Positions 18,327-28,496 are shown, counted from the first letter of the stretch. The stretch: 64,000 nt of DNA from CAVOAK01 sp965217615 (GCA_965217615.1 CBDCIT010000010.1:46969-110968); one strand, 5' to 3'. Program-made: numbers and translations. Notes: generated by a model not told the origin, from the letters alone.

Positions 18327-19181
18327 CGTCCTCTCCCAGTCAATCACTATGCAAAGGCGACAGATCCGCCTACATCATGGCATCAATCAGCTTGTTCTGA
18401 AAATGGTGGACCAGGCTCTCCCAGTAGGGCGAGAATTGTACCTGATCGGCGATCGGCGAAAGACGGGCGATCTGCTGTGTCTGCATCAAGTCGTAGTCCT
18501 CGTTGCGGATGCCATCCAACCCTTCAATTGACCGCGAGTGTCCGAACCAGCGATCGATGCATTGCTCGCGCGCGTCGGCCAATTCGGGTGACGTCGCTGC
18601 ATCGCCAACGAAGAACCAGGCCATCTTGGCCTCGGTCCGGTCGGGCGCGATTGGCGAGTAGATGACCGGCGCGAAATGGTCGGGCGGCATCGTCATCGTC
18701 GTATTGGGAAAGACATGCGTCGACAGGCCGCGGCGCTCATCCTCTGGCGGCCCCGGAATAAGCGGAAATTTGTTCTCCCGTTTGCGCCGGTTTGCGGCCG
18801 GTGTGATGTTCGCCATATAGCAACCGTCCGTATGGTCCTCGTAGGTCAGCTCGTCATTCTTGAAGAAATCCTTCATCTCGAAGTATTTCCCGTGCAAATA
18901 GGCAGCGTGATAGTTCTCCCAATTGTCTGGCAGCAGTTTCCAATTGCTCTTTATTTCGACAGACATCGTGTAGCCCGCGCGCAACACGTCGAGATCGTAA
19001 TCCGCATAAAGCTCGCTCAGTGGCGCCAGATACTCTTCAAGCGGCGGCGCGTCGCCGGAGAGGTTAACGAACACAAACTGATGCCAAACGCCGGTGCGTA
19101 CCGGCACCAAACCGTTTTTCGACAAATCCAATGTGCCGATCGGTTTGGCCGTTGGGCCGTTGAAGAAGGGGGCCGCCTTAA

Positions 19182-20627
19182 CAGCCCGTTGATTAAGTCG
19201 GCGCCGTCTGATTCTCTGGTTCCCTGATTTGCAGGGGGATTCGCCGATGGCGATGGGACGGCAGAAGGCTGGTCAGGGGGATCTGATGGTGAGCTGGTCG
19301 GAGATGCCGCGCTCTCCGGGTCATGTGTTTTATGACCGCCTGCAGTCGGTGCTGATCGAGGGCGGCTTCGACGCCTTTGCCGAGGCGAGCTGCCGGCCTT
19401 ATTACGCGGCCCGGATGGACGCGCCCTCGGTGCCGCCCGGGCGCTATTTCCGGATGCACCTGGTGGGCTACTTCGAGGGCATCGACAGCGAGCGCGGTCT
19501 GGAGTGGCGCTGCTCGGACTCGCTTTCGCTGCGGGCGTTCCTGCGACTGGGGAGCCGTGATCGGGTACCGGACCATTCCTGGCTGTCACGGAGCCGCACG
19601 CGCCTGCCCCATGAAGTCCACGCGGCGGTCTTCGACTGGGTTCTGGTGCTGATCGCCGAGGCGGGGCTGATCAAGGGCAAGCGCATCGGCGTCGATGCCT
19701 CGACCATGGAGGCCAACGCGGCGCTGCGGAACATCGTGCGGCGCGCCAACGGCGAAGGCTACCGGGAGATGCTGGAGCGCCTGGCCCGGGAAAGCGGGGT
19801 CGAGACACCCACGGCCGAGGACCTGGCGCGTCTGGAGCGGAAGCGCAAGGGCAAGAAGCTTTCCAACACGGATTGGGTTTCGAAGAGCGACCCCGAGGCC
19901 AAGATCGCCAAGATGAAGGACGGCACGACGCATCTGGCCTACAAGCCCGAGCACGCGGTGGATCTGGACACCGGCGCGGTGGTGGCGGCCGAGCTGCACC
20001 CGGCCGATGAGGGCGACACCACGACGCTTTCCAAGACCCTGGCGAAGGCCGAGGCAAACCTCGGGGCGGTGGATGCGGCACCGACGGCGGAGGACCCGGC
20101 CGAATGCGTCGCCGACAAAGGTTATCACTCACGGGCGGTCTTGAGGGCTCTGGACGACAGTCCCTGGAAGACCCGGATCGCGGCGCCCAAGCAGACCGGC
20201 TTTTCGCGCTGGCACGGTGATGAGGCGGCGCGGCGCGCGGTCACCAACAACCGTGCGCGGCTCAAGTCCGGGGTCGCCCGCGAGGCCTTCAAGCTGCGCG
20301 CCGAGATCGTCGAGCGCTGCTTTGCCCACAACCTCGATCGTGGCGGCATGCGACGAACCTGGCTGCGCGGGCGAGAGAATATGCACAAGCGATACCTGCT
20401 CCACGTCGCCGGCCACAATCTATCGTTACTGATGCGCCAGCTCATCGGCGCCGGCACCCCGCGGGAGGCCGTGGCGGGCGGATATGGCGGTATTTTCGTT
20501 CTGCTCACGCCCACCGGGGCCATGCTGGTGGCACGGGGGGGGGTTCGCAAAGCGGCCAGTCGGCTTTCGCCGCCGCATTCTTCATCTGGGGGTGAGAGCC
20601 GGAAAAAGCCACTTAATCAACGGGCTG
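19182..20627 (+). mobile_element. IS1182-like element copy B, 1446 bp, TSD TTAA
   Basis: Inverted repeats begin CAGCCCGTTGATTAAGT. The direct repeat TTAA lies at 19178-19181 and 20628-20631. It is oriented opposite to copies A and C and to its host gene. Confidence 0.95.
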
Positions 20628-20746
20628 TTAAGGTCGCCGTCGAGCCCGTAGGTCCAGTGATGATAGGGGCACTGAAGTTCGCTGAGGCCGCTTTTTGCCT
20701 CGCGCAGCACCATTGTGGCGCGGTGTCGGCAGACGTTGTGGAATGA
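19247..20746 (+). CDS. IS1182-like transposase, C-terminus frameshifted
   Basis: Same protein as the copy at 9021-10367 until ...TPTGAMLVARGG. Then a longer G run (about 20535-20543) shifts the frame, so the normal end (FFIWG-stop, about 20593) is missed and translation runs through the IS end into host sequence, ending at 20746. All catalytic segments (GVDASTMEANAALR, CVADKGYHSRAV, IVERCFAHNLDRGG) are upstream of the shift, so activity cannot be excluded. Confidence 0.88.
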   Translation: MAMGRQKAGQGDLMVSWSEMPRSPGHVFYDRLQSVLIEGGFDAFAEASCRPYYAARMDAPSVPPGRYFRMHLVGYFEGIDSERGLEWRCSDSLSLRAFLRLGSRDRVPDHSWLSRSRTRLPHEVHAAVFDWVLVLIAEAGLIKGKRIGVDASTMEANAALRNIVRRANGEGYREMLERLARESGVETPTAEDLARLERKRKGKKLSNTDWVSKSDPEAKIAKMKDGTTHLAYKPEHAVDLDTGAVVAAELHPADEGDTTTLSKTLAKAEANLGAVDAAPTAEDPAECVADKGYHSRAVLRALDDSPWKTRIAAPKQTGFSRWHGDEAARRAVTNNRARLKSGVAREAFKLRAEIVERCFAHNLDRGGMRRTWLRGRENMHKRYLLHVAGHNLSLLMRQLIGAGTPREAVAGGYGGIFVLLTPTGAMLVARGGVRKAASRLSPPHSSSGGESRKKPLNQRAVKVAVEPVGPVMIGALKFAEAAFCLAQHHCGAVSADVVE

Positions 20747-21258
20747 CCTGATTTTGCCCTTGTCGTCGCGCAGCAGAATGATGGGGAGCCCCGCCACCAT
20801 CATTGGCATCGCATCGCCCGGCTCGGGAACTTCATGGGCAAACGCAATGCATGTCCAGGTCCTGGCGAACAGACATTGCTGTTCAAGCTCGAAGAACTCG
20901 TCGCCCGTATAGGCAACGCTCGGTAAGCCCCGCGCCTGGGCAATCGGCCGCCTCAATGCTGCGATGGCGTCTTTCCCGAGGATCTCCTCCACCGTCCTGC
21001 TCACAACGCCGCTCCTTCCAGTGGAATCCTGAGCCGTATCTAGATCTAATCGCGCACGATAAAGCCCAATTTATCGCCGCGTCCAGCGTCTTGCCGCTAC
21101 CTGCGCCTGCGGCGTCGATATTGTCATCATAGATATACTTTGATTTATCTATTTTCAAAATTTGCCGTCTCATGGCAAGATGTCCGCATAAACTGTGCTG
21201 AATCTCGCAAGGACGATGCTGGGGAGTCGGTCGAAATAGTTTTAGCTGGAGATGTGAG

Positions 21259-22122
21259 ATGGACGGTCAAACGCAGGCAGAGGGCGGAGATCAAGTCACT
21301 GTCAATCCGATAAGCGGGGCGCTCGGAGCTGAAATCAGCGGCGTCGATCTGTCGCAGCCCTTGGACAACAAGACATTTTCGGACATTTATCAGGCTTGGC
21401 TAGACCATCTTGTTATTTTCTTTCGCGATCAGGTTATTACACTTGATCAGCAGGAAGAGTTTGCGCGTCGCTTCGGCAAACTGCACGTCCATCCTCTCAC
21501 CGAAGGGATGGACGACCATCCCGAGGCGATCGAAATTATCAAGGAGCGCGAGGAACGGCACAATTGGGGGGATCGTTGGCATATAGACCTCACCTCGCTC
21601 GAACGTCCGCCGATGGGCTCGATCCTCTATGCCAAGGAAGTGCCCGACTATTGCGGCGATACTTCATGGGCAAACATGTACCTGGCTTACGAGACCCTCT
21701 CGGACGGCATGAAACGCCTTATCGACGGGTTGGTCTGTGTACAGACAGGCGGCGCCGACGGTTACAAGAACTACAAAGGCATGCAACATATCGACGCGCC
21801 GCCGATGCGTGCCGAACACCCACTTGTCCGCACCCACCCGGTCACTGGAAAGAAGTCGCTATTCCTGAGCCGCAGGTCGGTCAAGCACTTCAAGGACATG
21901 ACGCCTGAGGAAAGCGCACCGCTGCTCGATTATCTCTATCAGCATTTGACAAATCCGGACTTTGCCTGCCGGTTCCGCTGGCGCAACAATTCGATTGCGA
22001 TGTGGGACAACCGCTGCACGCAGCACCGGGTGGCAGCGGATTACTTTTACGACGAGCGAGGGATCAAGCCGGTATACCGGCGCATGCACCGGGTAACGAT
22101 CGAAGGCGATCGGCCAGTCTAG
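21259..22122 (+). CDS. TauD/TfdA-family Fe(II)/2-oxoglutarate dioxygenase
   Basis: 287 residues, with iron ligands H-x-D in DRWHIDLTS and the distal His in NRCTQHRVAADY. The N-terminal ISGALGAEISGVDLSQPLD is typical of TauD. The start at 21259 follows GGAGATGTGAG. About 250 bp separate it from the divergent Rieske gene at 21004, and this relatively AT-rich gap should hold promoters for both. It is followed after 45 bp by a paralogue of the same length. Family members hydroxylate sulfonates, phenoxyacetates, carnitine precursors and others, so the substrate is not assignable. Confidence 0.92.
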   Translation: MDGQTQAEGGDQVTVNPISGALGAEISGVDLSQPLDNKTFSDIYQAWLDHLVIFFRDQVITLDQQEEFARRFGKLHVHPLTEGMDDHPEAIEIIKEREERHNWGDRWHIDLTSLERPPMGSILYAKEVPDYCGDTSWANMYLAYETLSDGMKRLIDGLVCVQTGGADGYKNYKGMQHIDAPPMRAEHPLVRTHPVTGKKSLFLSRRSVKHFKDMTPEESAPLLDYLYQHLTNPDFACRFRWRNNSIAMWDNRCTQHRVAADYFYDERGIKPVYRRMHRVTIEGDRPV

Positions 22123-22167
22123 GACAAGTTGAACCCGATCCAATGCGTGCGAATTGAGGAGACTTAG

Positions 22168-23031
22168 ATGGCCAAGGTAAAGTCAGCGACGACACGATCC
22201 AGGATCGAGGTTCGGCCGATTAGCGGCGCACTTGGCGCCGAAATCTCTGGCGTCGACCTCTCCAATCCGCTCACAGACGAGCTCTTCGCGGAGATCCATC
22301 AGGCGTTCATGGATCATCTGGTCATCTTCTTCCGCGATCAGGATCTCGGTCTGGAGGAACTGATCGCCATCGGCAGCCGGTTCGGCGAACTTCACATCCA
22401 CGACTACACGGAGACGATGGACGGCTATCCCGAAGTGATCGAGGTCATCAAGTTGCCCGAGGAGAAGCATAATTGGGGAGATAAATGGCACGTCGACAGC
22501 CCGTCGTTCGAGTGCCCGCCGCTGGGATCGGTGATCCATGCCAAGGATGTGCCGCCCTTCAGCGGCGATACGCAATGGTCGAATATGTACCTCGCCTATG
22601 AAACATTGTCGGAGGGTATGAAGCGGCTGTTGGCCGGACTTGAATGTGTGTTTGAAGCTTCGCATAAGAACTTCATGGGATATGCCGGCATGCCGCACAA
22701 GGAGGGCCCGGCGCGGACCGCGGCCCATCCGGTGGTGCGGACCCATCCGGTGACCGAAAAGAAATCGTTGTTCCTCGGCTTCAGACAGGGACGGCACTTC
22801 AAGGACATGACGGTCGAGGAAAGCGCGCCGATCCTCGACTATCTCTACCAACATTTGGCAAACCCGGATTTCACGTGCCGCTTCCACTGGGAGAACGGGG
22901 CGGTCGGCATCTGGGACAATCGGTGCACGCTGCATCGCGTGCAGGCGGACTACTTTCACGAACTCAGGGGCATTCCACAGAGCCTGCGCTACATGACTCG
23001 CGTGCAGATGATGGGCGATCGGCCCTACTAA
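22168..23031 (+). CDS. TauD/TfdA-family dioxygenase, tandem paralogue
   Basis: 287 residues, clearly duplicated from the preceding gene (shared SGALGAEISGVDLS, DHLVIFFRDQ, HNWGD.WH.D, YLAYETLS.GMKRL, RTHPVT.KKSLFL). Iron ligands: DKWHVDSPSFE and DNRCTLHRVQADYF. The start follows GGAGACTTAG. The two genes form a short plus-strand operon ending convergently with the ABC transporter operon, 68 bp away. The residues after the H-x-D differ (LTSLERP versus SPSFECP), which may mean different substrates. Confidence 0.92.
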   Translation: MAKVKSATTRSRIEVRPISGALGAEISGVDLSNPLTDELFAEIHQAFMDHLVIFFRDQDLGLEELIAIGSRFGELHIHDYTETMDGYPEVIEVIKLPEEKHNWGDKWHVDSPSFECPPLGSVIHAKDVPPFSGDTQWSNMYLAYETLSEGMKRLLAGLECVFEASHKNFMGYAGMPHKEGPARTAAHPVVRTHPVTEKKSLFLGFRQGRHFKDMTVEESAPILDYLYQHLANPDFTCRFHWENGAVGIWDNRCTLHRVQADYFHELRGIPQSLRYMTRVQMMGDRPY

Positions 23032-23099
23032 TAATTCGGAGTCTCGCCCCGGCTAGAACCTGCGGCGTTTCCAAACCAAGCTACGACGGGATGTTCGGC

Positions 23100-24923
23100 T
23101 CAATGCTGGATGATCTCGCCAGTCAACTCGTCAGGCTGGCGATGGCAGGCGACGAGATGGCCCTCAGCCGGCTCACGCCGCGGCGGAGCTTGCGTATCGC
23201 ATGTCCCTTCAATGGCGAGCGGACAACGCGCGAAGAACGGGCAGCCGACTTCCGTGAGTTCGACCTCTCGGGCAATCCCTGAGATTGCCTCGCGCGTCGT
23301 CATCACGTCCTCCAACCAACCCGGACGAATTTCGGGCACCGACGATAGCAAGAGCCGCGTGTAGGGATGGTAGGGCGGTGACAGGACCTCCATCGTCGGG
23401 CCGCTTTCGACGACCCGGCCCGCATAGAGGACGACGATGCTGTCGGCAAACGATGCGACCGTCGACAGGTCGTGACTGATGAAGACGTAAGCGACCCCGA
23501 GTTTCTGCTGCAGGTCCTTCAACAGGTCGATGATGGCCGCTCCGACCACTGTATCGAGCGACGATGCGACTTCGTCGCACAGGATGACGTCGGGCTCGGC
23601 CGCTAGTGCCCGCGCCAGGTTGACCCGCTGCTTCTCGCCACCTGACAACTCGTTCGGGTATCGCGACTCGAAGTTGCGCGGCAGCTCCACGAGTTCGAGA
23701 AGCTCACCGACCCGGCCCCGCCGTGCGGATAGGTCCATACCTTTGTAGAACTCAAGCGGTCGTCCGATGATGTCGCGGACACGCTGACGCGGATTGAGCG
23801 CCACGTCCGCCATCTGAAAAACGATCTGAATGCTTTGAATGTCGGGTTTGCGCCGCTGCGCGACGGCCGGTGGCAGTGCCGTGCCGTTACGCACAATTTC
23901 GCCCGAAACCTGGGGCAAGAGGCCAGAGATGACGCGGGCGAGAGTACTCTTTCCGCAGCCCGACTCGCCGATCACACCGACGACCCGACCTGAACTCACA
24001 CTCAGGTTGACGTCCCATAAAACGATCTTTTTTTTGACTTTGCCATAGCCGGCCGTGATGCCACGCGCTTCCAGCACGGGCGTTGCAGGCGCGCCGGTGT
24101 CGTCGCGGATTGCTCCGGTTTCGACTGTGGTTCGCGGCGGCGGCCGCACGGCCCTCATCAACTTCTTGGTATAATCGTGCGTCGGGCGTTCAACGATTTG
24201 TTGCGTTGTCCCTTGCTCCATGATCAAACCGTCGTTCAGCACGATGATCCGGTCGGCAATCTGGGCCACGACGGATAGGTCGTGGGTCACATAGATGGCC
24301 GCCGACTGTTGCTGCCTGATAATGGCCTTGAACGCCGTCAGCACCTCGATCTGCGTTGTCACGTCGAGCGCCGTCGTCGGCTCATCCAGCAGCAGGAGCA
24401 TGGGGTCGCAGGACACCGCCATCGCGGCCATGAGCCGCTGAAGTTGGCCGCCGCTCACCTGGTGCGGATAGAGCCGGCCGAGCTTCTCCGGTGTTGGCAG
24501 GTCGAGCCTGCGATAGGTATCCACCGCCCGACGCTCCGCGTCCGCCGCCGACATGATTCCGTGGATCTGCGCGACTTCGGTTACCTGGCTGCCGATGGTC
24601 AGGGCCGGGTTAAAGGCCGCCGCGGCGCTTTGCGCGACGTAGGCCACCTTCGCGCCCCTGAGCGGACGCCGACTCTCGCTGTCGAGCGTCAATACGTCTT
24701 GGCCATCCAACAGCACCTTGCCGCCGGCGAAACGGCAACCCGGTCGGGCATATGCCAATGCTGCCAGACAAATCGTCGACTTGCCGGAGCCAGACTCGCC
24801 GATCAGCGCCAAGACCTCGCCGCGTTCGACGCTCAGGCTGACCCCCTTGACGATCGGCTGAAATTCGCCGCCGGGAGGGCGGCCTTCGACCCATAGGTCG
24901 TCGATTTCGAGAAGCGCCGTCAT
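23100..24923 (-). CDS. Dipeptide/oligopeptide ABC transporter, two fused ATPase domains (DppD-DppF type)
   Basis: 607 residues with two complete ABC ATPases in one chain. Domain 1: Walker A GESGSGKST, signature VSGGQLQRL, Walker B LLLLDEPTTALD. Domain 2: Walker A GESGCGKST, signature LSGGEKQRVNLARAL, Walker B VILCDEVASSLD. The oligopeptide-specific C-terminal cysteine region GCPFFARCPLAIEGTCD closes the protein. In most systems these are two genes; fusion is known and here supplies both motor subunits. The ATG at 24923 overlaps the end of the permease gene, and it is the last gene of the operon. Confidence 0.94.
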   Translation of the reverse strand: MTALLEIDDLWVEGRPPGGEFQPIVKGVSLSVERGEVLALIGESGSGKSTICLAALAYARPGCRFAGGKVLLDGQDVLTLDSESRRPLRGAKVAYVAQSAAAAFNPALTIGSQVTEVAQIHGIMSAADAERRAVDTYRRLDLPTPEKLGRLYPHQVSGGQLQRLMAAMAVSCDPMLLLLDEPTTALDVTTQIEVLTAFKAIIRQQQSAAIYVTHDLSVVAQIADRIIVLNDGLIMEQGTTQQIVERPTHDYTKKLMRAVRPPPRTTVETGAIRDDTGAPATPVLEARGITAGYGKVKKKIVLWDVNLSVSSGRVVGVIGESGCGKSTLARVISGLLPQVSGEIVRNGTALPPAVAQRRKPDIQSIQIVFQMADVALNPRQRVRDIIGRPLEFYKGMDLSARRGRVGELLELVELPRNFESRYPNELSGGEKQRVNLARALAAEPDVILCDEVASSLDTVVGAAIIDLLKDLQQKLGVAYVFISHDLSTVASFADSIVVLYAGRVVESGPTMEVLSPPYHPYTRLLLSSVPEIRPGWLEDVMTTREAISGIAREVELTEVGCPFFARCPLAIEGTCDTQAPPRREPAEGHLVACHRQPDELTGEIIQH

Positions 24924-25795
24924 TGCAGTATTTCGTCTGAAATATCCCGGTTCGACTTGTGAAGGAACCAGTCGACGATCAGGTTTACCGAGAATGTGAC
25001 GGTGGCGATGGCGGCTGCCGGTATGAGGGGCGCGGTCGAGCCAAACAGCAGCCCCTGCAGATTCTCACGCACCATGCTGCCCCAGTCGGCGTTCGGTGGC
25101 TGCACGCCCAGACCGAGAAAACTCAAGGCGCTGATGAACAGGATGGCGTAGGTGAAGCGGATGCCTAACTCCGCGGCAAGCGGACCCGTCGCGTTGGGGA
25201 AAATCTCGCGCAGCATGATCCACCACAGACCCTCGCCGCGGGCTCGCGCCACCTCTACGAAGTCCATGACGGCGATGTCCATGGCCAGGGCCCGCGACAC
25301 GCGGAACACACGCGTTGCCTCGATCGCCGCAATTGTAAGGACCAGGACCTCCAGCGAGGTTCCGAGTGAGGCAATTATGATCAGCGCCAGCATGATGGAG
25401 GGGAAGGCCATGATGGCATCGATGGAGCGGCTCAGGACCGTATCCACCAAACCCCCGGCGACCGCCGCGAGGAAACCCAATGCGATGCCGGCGGCGAACC
25501 CGATTACCGTGATCACGGCTGCGAGTCCGAGTGTCATTCGCGAGCCGAACATGATGCGCGACAGGACGTCACGGCCGAGATAGTCGCCGCCGAGCAGGCC
25601 GACCTCACCGGCCGGCGCGAAGCTCGCGTCCGAAAGCAATTCCCCTTGGCCGTAGGGTGCGATCAGCGGCGCGAAGAAAGCAACGAACACCCAAATTCCA
25701 AGGACGGAGGCGCCGATCCATGCCGCCGTTTGAAAACCACGGGACCCAGGCACTTCCACCGCAACCGATTCGGGTGATTGCACCTCGCTTGTCAT
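24920..25795 (-). CDS. ABC transporter permease (DppC/OppC type)
   Basis: 291 residues. The N-terminal cytoplasmic tail and first helix (IGASVLGIWVFVAFFAPLIA) are followed by the GEVGLLGGDYLGRDVLSRI region characteristic of DppC, then five further helices and the EAA loop (VARARGEGLWWIMLREI). It forms the membrane channel with the neighbouring DppB-type subunit. Start and stop both overlap neighbours by 4 bases, showing a tightly coupled operon. Confidence 0.93.
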   Translation of the reverse strand: MTSEVQSPESVAVEVPGSRGFQTAAWIGASVLGIWVFVAFFAPLIAPYGQGELLSDASFAPAGEVGLLGGDYLGRDVLSRIMFGSRMTLGLAAVITVIGFAAGIALGFLAAVAGGLVDTVLSRSIDAIMAFPSIMLALIIIASLGTSLEVLVLTIAAIEATRVFRVSRALAMDIAVMDFVEVARARGEGLWWIMLREIFPNATGPLAAELGIRFTYAILFISALSFLGLGVQPPNADWGSMVRENLQGLLFGSTAPLIPAAAIATVTFSVNLIVDWFLHKSNRDISDEILQ

Positions 25796-26754
25796 CTCGG
25801 ATGCCTCAACCGCGGGTTGGCGATAATCGACAATATGTCGGCCGTCAAATTAAGACCGACATAGGCCGTGCAAAAAATCATTGCGCAGGCCTGAACCAAC
25901 GGAATGTCCCGGACGGCAACCGCACCCACCATAAGGTTCGCCATCCCCGGGAAATTGAATACGGTCTCGACGATGACGACGCCGCTGATCATGTAGGCGA
26001 GGTTGAGTGCGATAACATTGAAAATGGGCGCGAGCGCGTTGGGGAGTGCGTGGAGCAGTATGATTCGCGACCGTCCAACGCCCTTCAGAATGGCCATTTC
26101 AATATAGGATGACGACAGCACATTTAGCACCGCCGCCCGCGTCATCCGCGTCATGTGCGCCATCACCGACATGGTGAGCGTGATCACCGGGAGCACGAGC
26201 GCCGGTAGCATCTGCCAGAAGGTTTGTCCGGTCCGAAACGACGATATGACGGGGAGCCATCGAAGTTGCACGGCGAGGAAGATCACGAGAATTGCCGCGA
26301 TGAAATACTCCGGCACCGAGAGGAAACACAGCGTTACGCCCTGAATTCCACGGTCGAGTTTGCTGCCGGCAGTCATGGCGGCGATCAGTCCCAAGCTTAC
26401 CGACAACGGCACGGACACCAATGCCGCCAGCGCCGCAAGCCGGAACGTATCGTCGATCCTTTCCGCGATCAGATCCGAGACCTTGACCTCAAAGCTCGGA
26501 AGGCTATTGGCGAGCGAAATGCCGAGATCGCCGGTTAAAAGGCCACCAAGCCACTCGACGTAGCGGACCGGTGCCGGCCGATCGAGGCCGAGCCTTTCAC
26601 GGATGGCTGCCAGCGATTCCGGTGTCGCCTGCTGGCCCATGATCGCAATGGCCACATCGCCGGGCAGAACTTCCGTGGCCGTGAACACCAGAAGCGATAC
26701 GACCCACAGGACAACAACGGCAAGTATCAGCCGCCGCACAATCAGGGTGAGCAT
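25792..26754 (-). CDS. ABC transporter permease (DppB/OppB type)
   Basis: 320 residues. It has a first helix (LILAVVVLWVVSLLVFTA), a long periplasmic loop beginning EVLPGDVAIAIMG with the family signature RERLGLDRPAPVRYVEWLGG, then five more helices and the EAA loop (EMAILKGVGRSRIILLHALP). It pairs with the DppC-type subunit. It lies 137 bp behind the binding-protein gene, a gap holding a small hairpin, as is common where binding protein is made in excess. Confidence 0.93.
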   Translation of the reverse strand: MLTLIVRRLILAVVVLWVVSLLVFTATEVLPGDVAIAIMGQQATPESLAAIRERLGLDRPAPVRYVEWLGGLLTGDLGISLANSLPSFEVKVSDLIAERIDDTFRLAALAALVSVPLSVSLGLIAAMTAGSKLDRGIQGVTLCFLSVPEYFIAAILVIFLAVQLRWLPVISSFRTGQTFWQMLPALVLPVITLTMSVMAHMTRMTRAAVLNVLSSSYIEMAILKGVGRSRIILLHALPNALAPIFNVIALNLAYMISGVVIVETVFNFPGMANLMVGAVAVRDIPLVQACAMIFCTAYVGLNLTADILSIIANPRLRHPR

Positions 26755-26817
26755 GCGCTCAGCTCCATTTTTGGCGGGCGGCCCGCCTATTCACCTTTTT
26801 CAGCGTGCCACACGGAC

Positions 26818-26843
26818 CCAGCCCCTCGATCTTTTGAGGCTGG
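26818..26843 (-). other. Intergenic hairpin between binding-protein and permease genes
   Basis: CCAGCC at 26818-26823 can pair with GGCTGG at 26838-26843 around a 14-base loop. It lies between the binding protein stop and the permease start, where attenuating or mRNA-stabilising stem-loops often lower permease expression. No T-run follows. Confidence 0.4.
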
Positions 26844-26891
26844 ATCCATGATGGCCTAAGGTTGCCGCCAGTTACAGTTGGACGCTGTCGG

Positions 26892-28496
26892 CTACTTGTC
26901 GAACCAGATAAATTCCGCAACCTGGAACCCACCCAAGGTTCCCGTACCATTGGGCACAAAGCCCTTAACATAGTCGCGGATCGCATCGACATAGTCGTAG
27001 AAAGTCGGACCGACGACGCCACCATCATTGTGAATGATGGTCTGCATCTCGCAATACATCGCCGCACGCTTCGTCCGGTTGAGCTCGCCACGCGCCTTGA
27101 TCAGAAGTTCCGAGAATCTCGGATTCTCCCAGCGCGACTCGTTGAAGCGCGTGCCCGGTGAATGCGCCGCCGTCATCATGAGATCGGCGGTCGGGCGACC
27201 GTTCCATCCCGAGATGATGATGGGCTGCTTGAGCCACGTATTGGACCAGTAAGTATCCGCCGGCACCTTAGTGACCTTGATCTTTACCCCCGCCGGCGCA
27301 GCCGTCTGCTGGAGCACCTCAGCAACCTCGATGGCCCCCGGGCCCGGTGTCTCGGACGTGAACAACGGTATTTCCGTGTTCTCGAGCCCGGCCTTCTTGA
27401 TGTGGAATCTGGCCTTGTCCGGGTCGTATGTCCGCTGCGCAAGCTCCTTGCAATAGAACGGATCGCTTGGATGAACGTTATGGTCGTTACCGAGCTGGCC
27501 CAACCCCTTATAGACGTTGCGTAACGTCTTCTCGCGATCCATCGCGTATTTCAGCGCCAGTCTAAGTTCGCCGTTATCGGCCGGTGACAGCTCAGTCTGG
27601 CAGGAAATAAGAGTATGCGCGCCCGCCTTGGTCGAGGCCACTTCCACGCCCGGCGTCCGCCGCAACAGGTCGACAGTCCTCGGATCGGCGTTCGACATGA
27701 CGTCGATTTCGCCCGAGATGATGGCGTTGGTTCGCGCCGTGCGGTCGATGATCGGGAAAATCTCGACCTCGTCGAGATAGGGCAGTCCCTCTTTCCAGTA
27801 GTTCTCGTTGCGAACCCATGTTGACGAAATGCCGGGCTTGAACTCCTTCAACCGGAATGCGCCCGTTCCGACACCCTTGCCAGCCGCCGCAGCCTGCAAC
27901 TCCTCCGGCACCATGCCTACATTTTGCAGGCCAAGATAGATCGGGAAGTCGGCGTTCGGCGACGAAAGAACGACGCGAACGGTCGAGGCATCGTCGACCT
28001 TAACTTCGGCGACGCTCTTGAAAAGCGCCTTGGCCTGCGACTCCGTCTTCTGACCGGTATGTCGACGCAGCGAATGCGCCACATCCTTTGCGGTCATGGT
28101 TTTGCCGTTGTGGAACTGCACGCCCTGGCGGATTTTGAAGATCCACTGCTTGGCGTCAGGGGTGCTTTCCCACGACGTCGCCAACTCAGGCATCGGTTCA
28201 AATTTTGGCGAAAGTTTGACTAATGGGTTCCAACCTGTCATGGCGCGCATATGCGCCGTGTTGCTGTTGGAAGCCAACGGATCCAGATTTTCTCCCTGTG
28301 TGATGTTGGCCATAGCGATGCGGGCGGACCCGCCCTTTTTGGGCGTCGCCGCCCTCGCCTTCTCTGCCGTGCCCAGCACGCTGCCAGCCACCGCAGCGGT
28401 GACGCCGACGGCGGACAAGCGTCCTACGAACTCACGACGGGAAATGCGCCGCCGCTCATACTGGTCCTTCAGATAGTCGACATACTTGTCTGACAT
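26892..28496 (-). CDS. Peptide/nickel-type ABC substrate-binding protein, Tat-exported
   Basis: 534 residues of the SBP_bac_5 family. The N-terminus carries a twin-arginine signal (RRISRREFVGRLSAVG, then a hydrophobic alanine-rich stretch ending AEKARA). Family segments include LDPLASNSNTAHMRAMTGWNPL, WIFKIRQGVQFHNGKTMTAKDV and ALKYAMDREKTLRNVYKG. The ribosome site GGGAGG precedes ATG 28496. It delivers ligand to the permease encoded downstream. Ligands of this family range from peptides to opines and aromatic amides, so none is assigned. The gene follows the DAO oxidoreductase by about 100 bp. Confidence 0.93.
   Translation of the reverse strand: MSDKYVDYLKDQYERRRISRREFVGRLSAVGVTAAVAGSVLGTAEKARAATPKKGGSARIAMANITQGENLDPLASNSNTAHMRAMTGWNPLVKLSPKFEPMPELATSWESTPDAKQWIFKIRQGVQFHNGKTMTAKDVAHSLRRHTGQKTESQAKALFKSVAEVKVDDASTVRVVLSSPNADFPIYLGLQNVGMVPEELQAAAAGKGVGTGAFRLKEFKPGISSTWVRNENYWKEGLPYLDEVEIFPIIDRTARTNAIISGEIDVMSNADPRTVDLLRRTPGVEVASTKAGAHTLISCQTELSPADNGELRLALKYAMDREKTLRNVYKGLGQLGNDHNVHPSDPFYCKELAQRTYDPDKARFHIKKAGLENTEIPLFTSETPGPGAIEVAEVLQQTAAPAGVKIKVTKVPADTYWSNTWLKQPIIISGWNGRPTADLMMTAAHSPGTRFNESRWENPRFSELLIKARGELNRTKRAAMYCEMQTIIHNDGGVVGPTFYDYVDAIRDYVKGFVPNGTGTLGGFQVAEFIWFDK

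Larger units (their letters stand above)
18370..21004 (-). pseudogene. Rieske oxygenase alpha subunit, split by an IS1182-like element
   Basis: The N-terminal part (21004 to 20628) has the Rieske ligands in VCRHRATMV and LQCPYHHWTYGLDGDL. The C-terminal part (19181 to 18370) starts KAAPFFNGPTAKPIGTLDL and has the catalytic-domain iron His in NWENYHAAYLHGKYF. Deleting the IS and one TTAA rejoins the frame exactly. It differs in style from the other four (closer to the choline-monooxygenase / aromatic ring dioxygenase branch, with CPYHHW rather than CCYHGW). It would be the first gene of the seven-gene minus-strand operon, so the IS may also be polar on the genes behind it. Confidence 0.92.
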
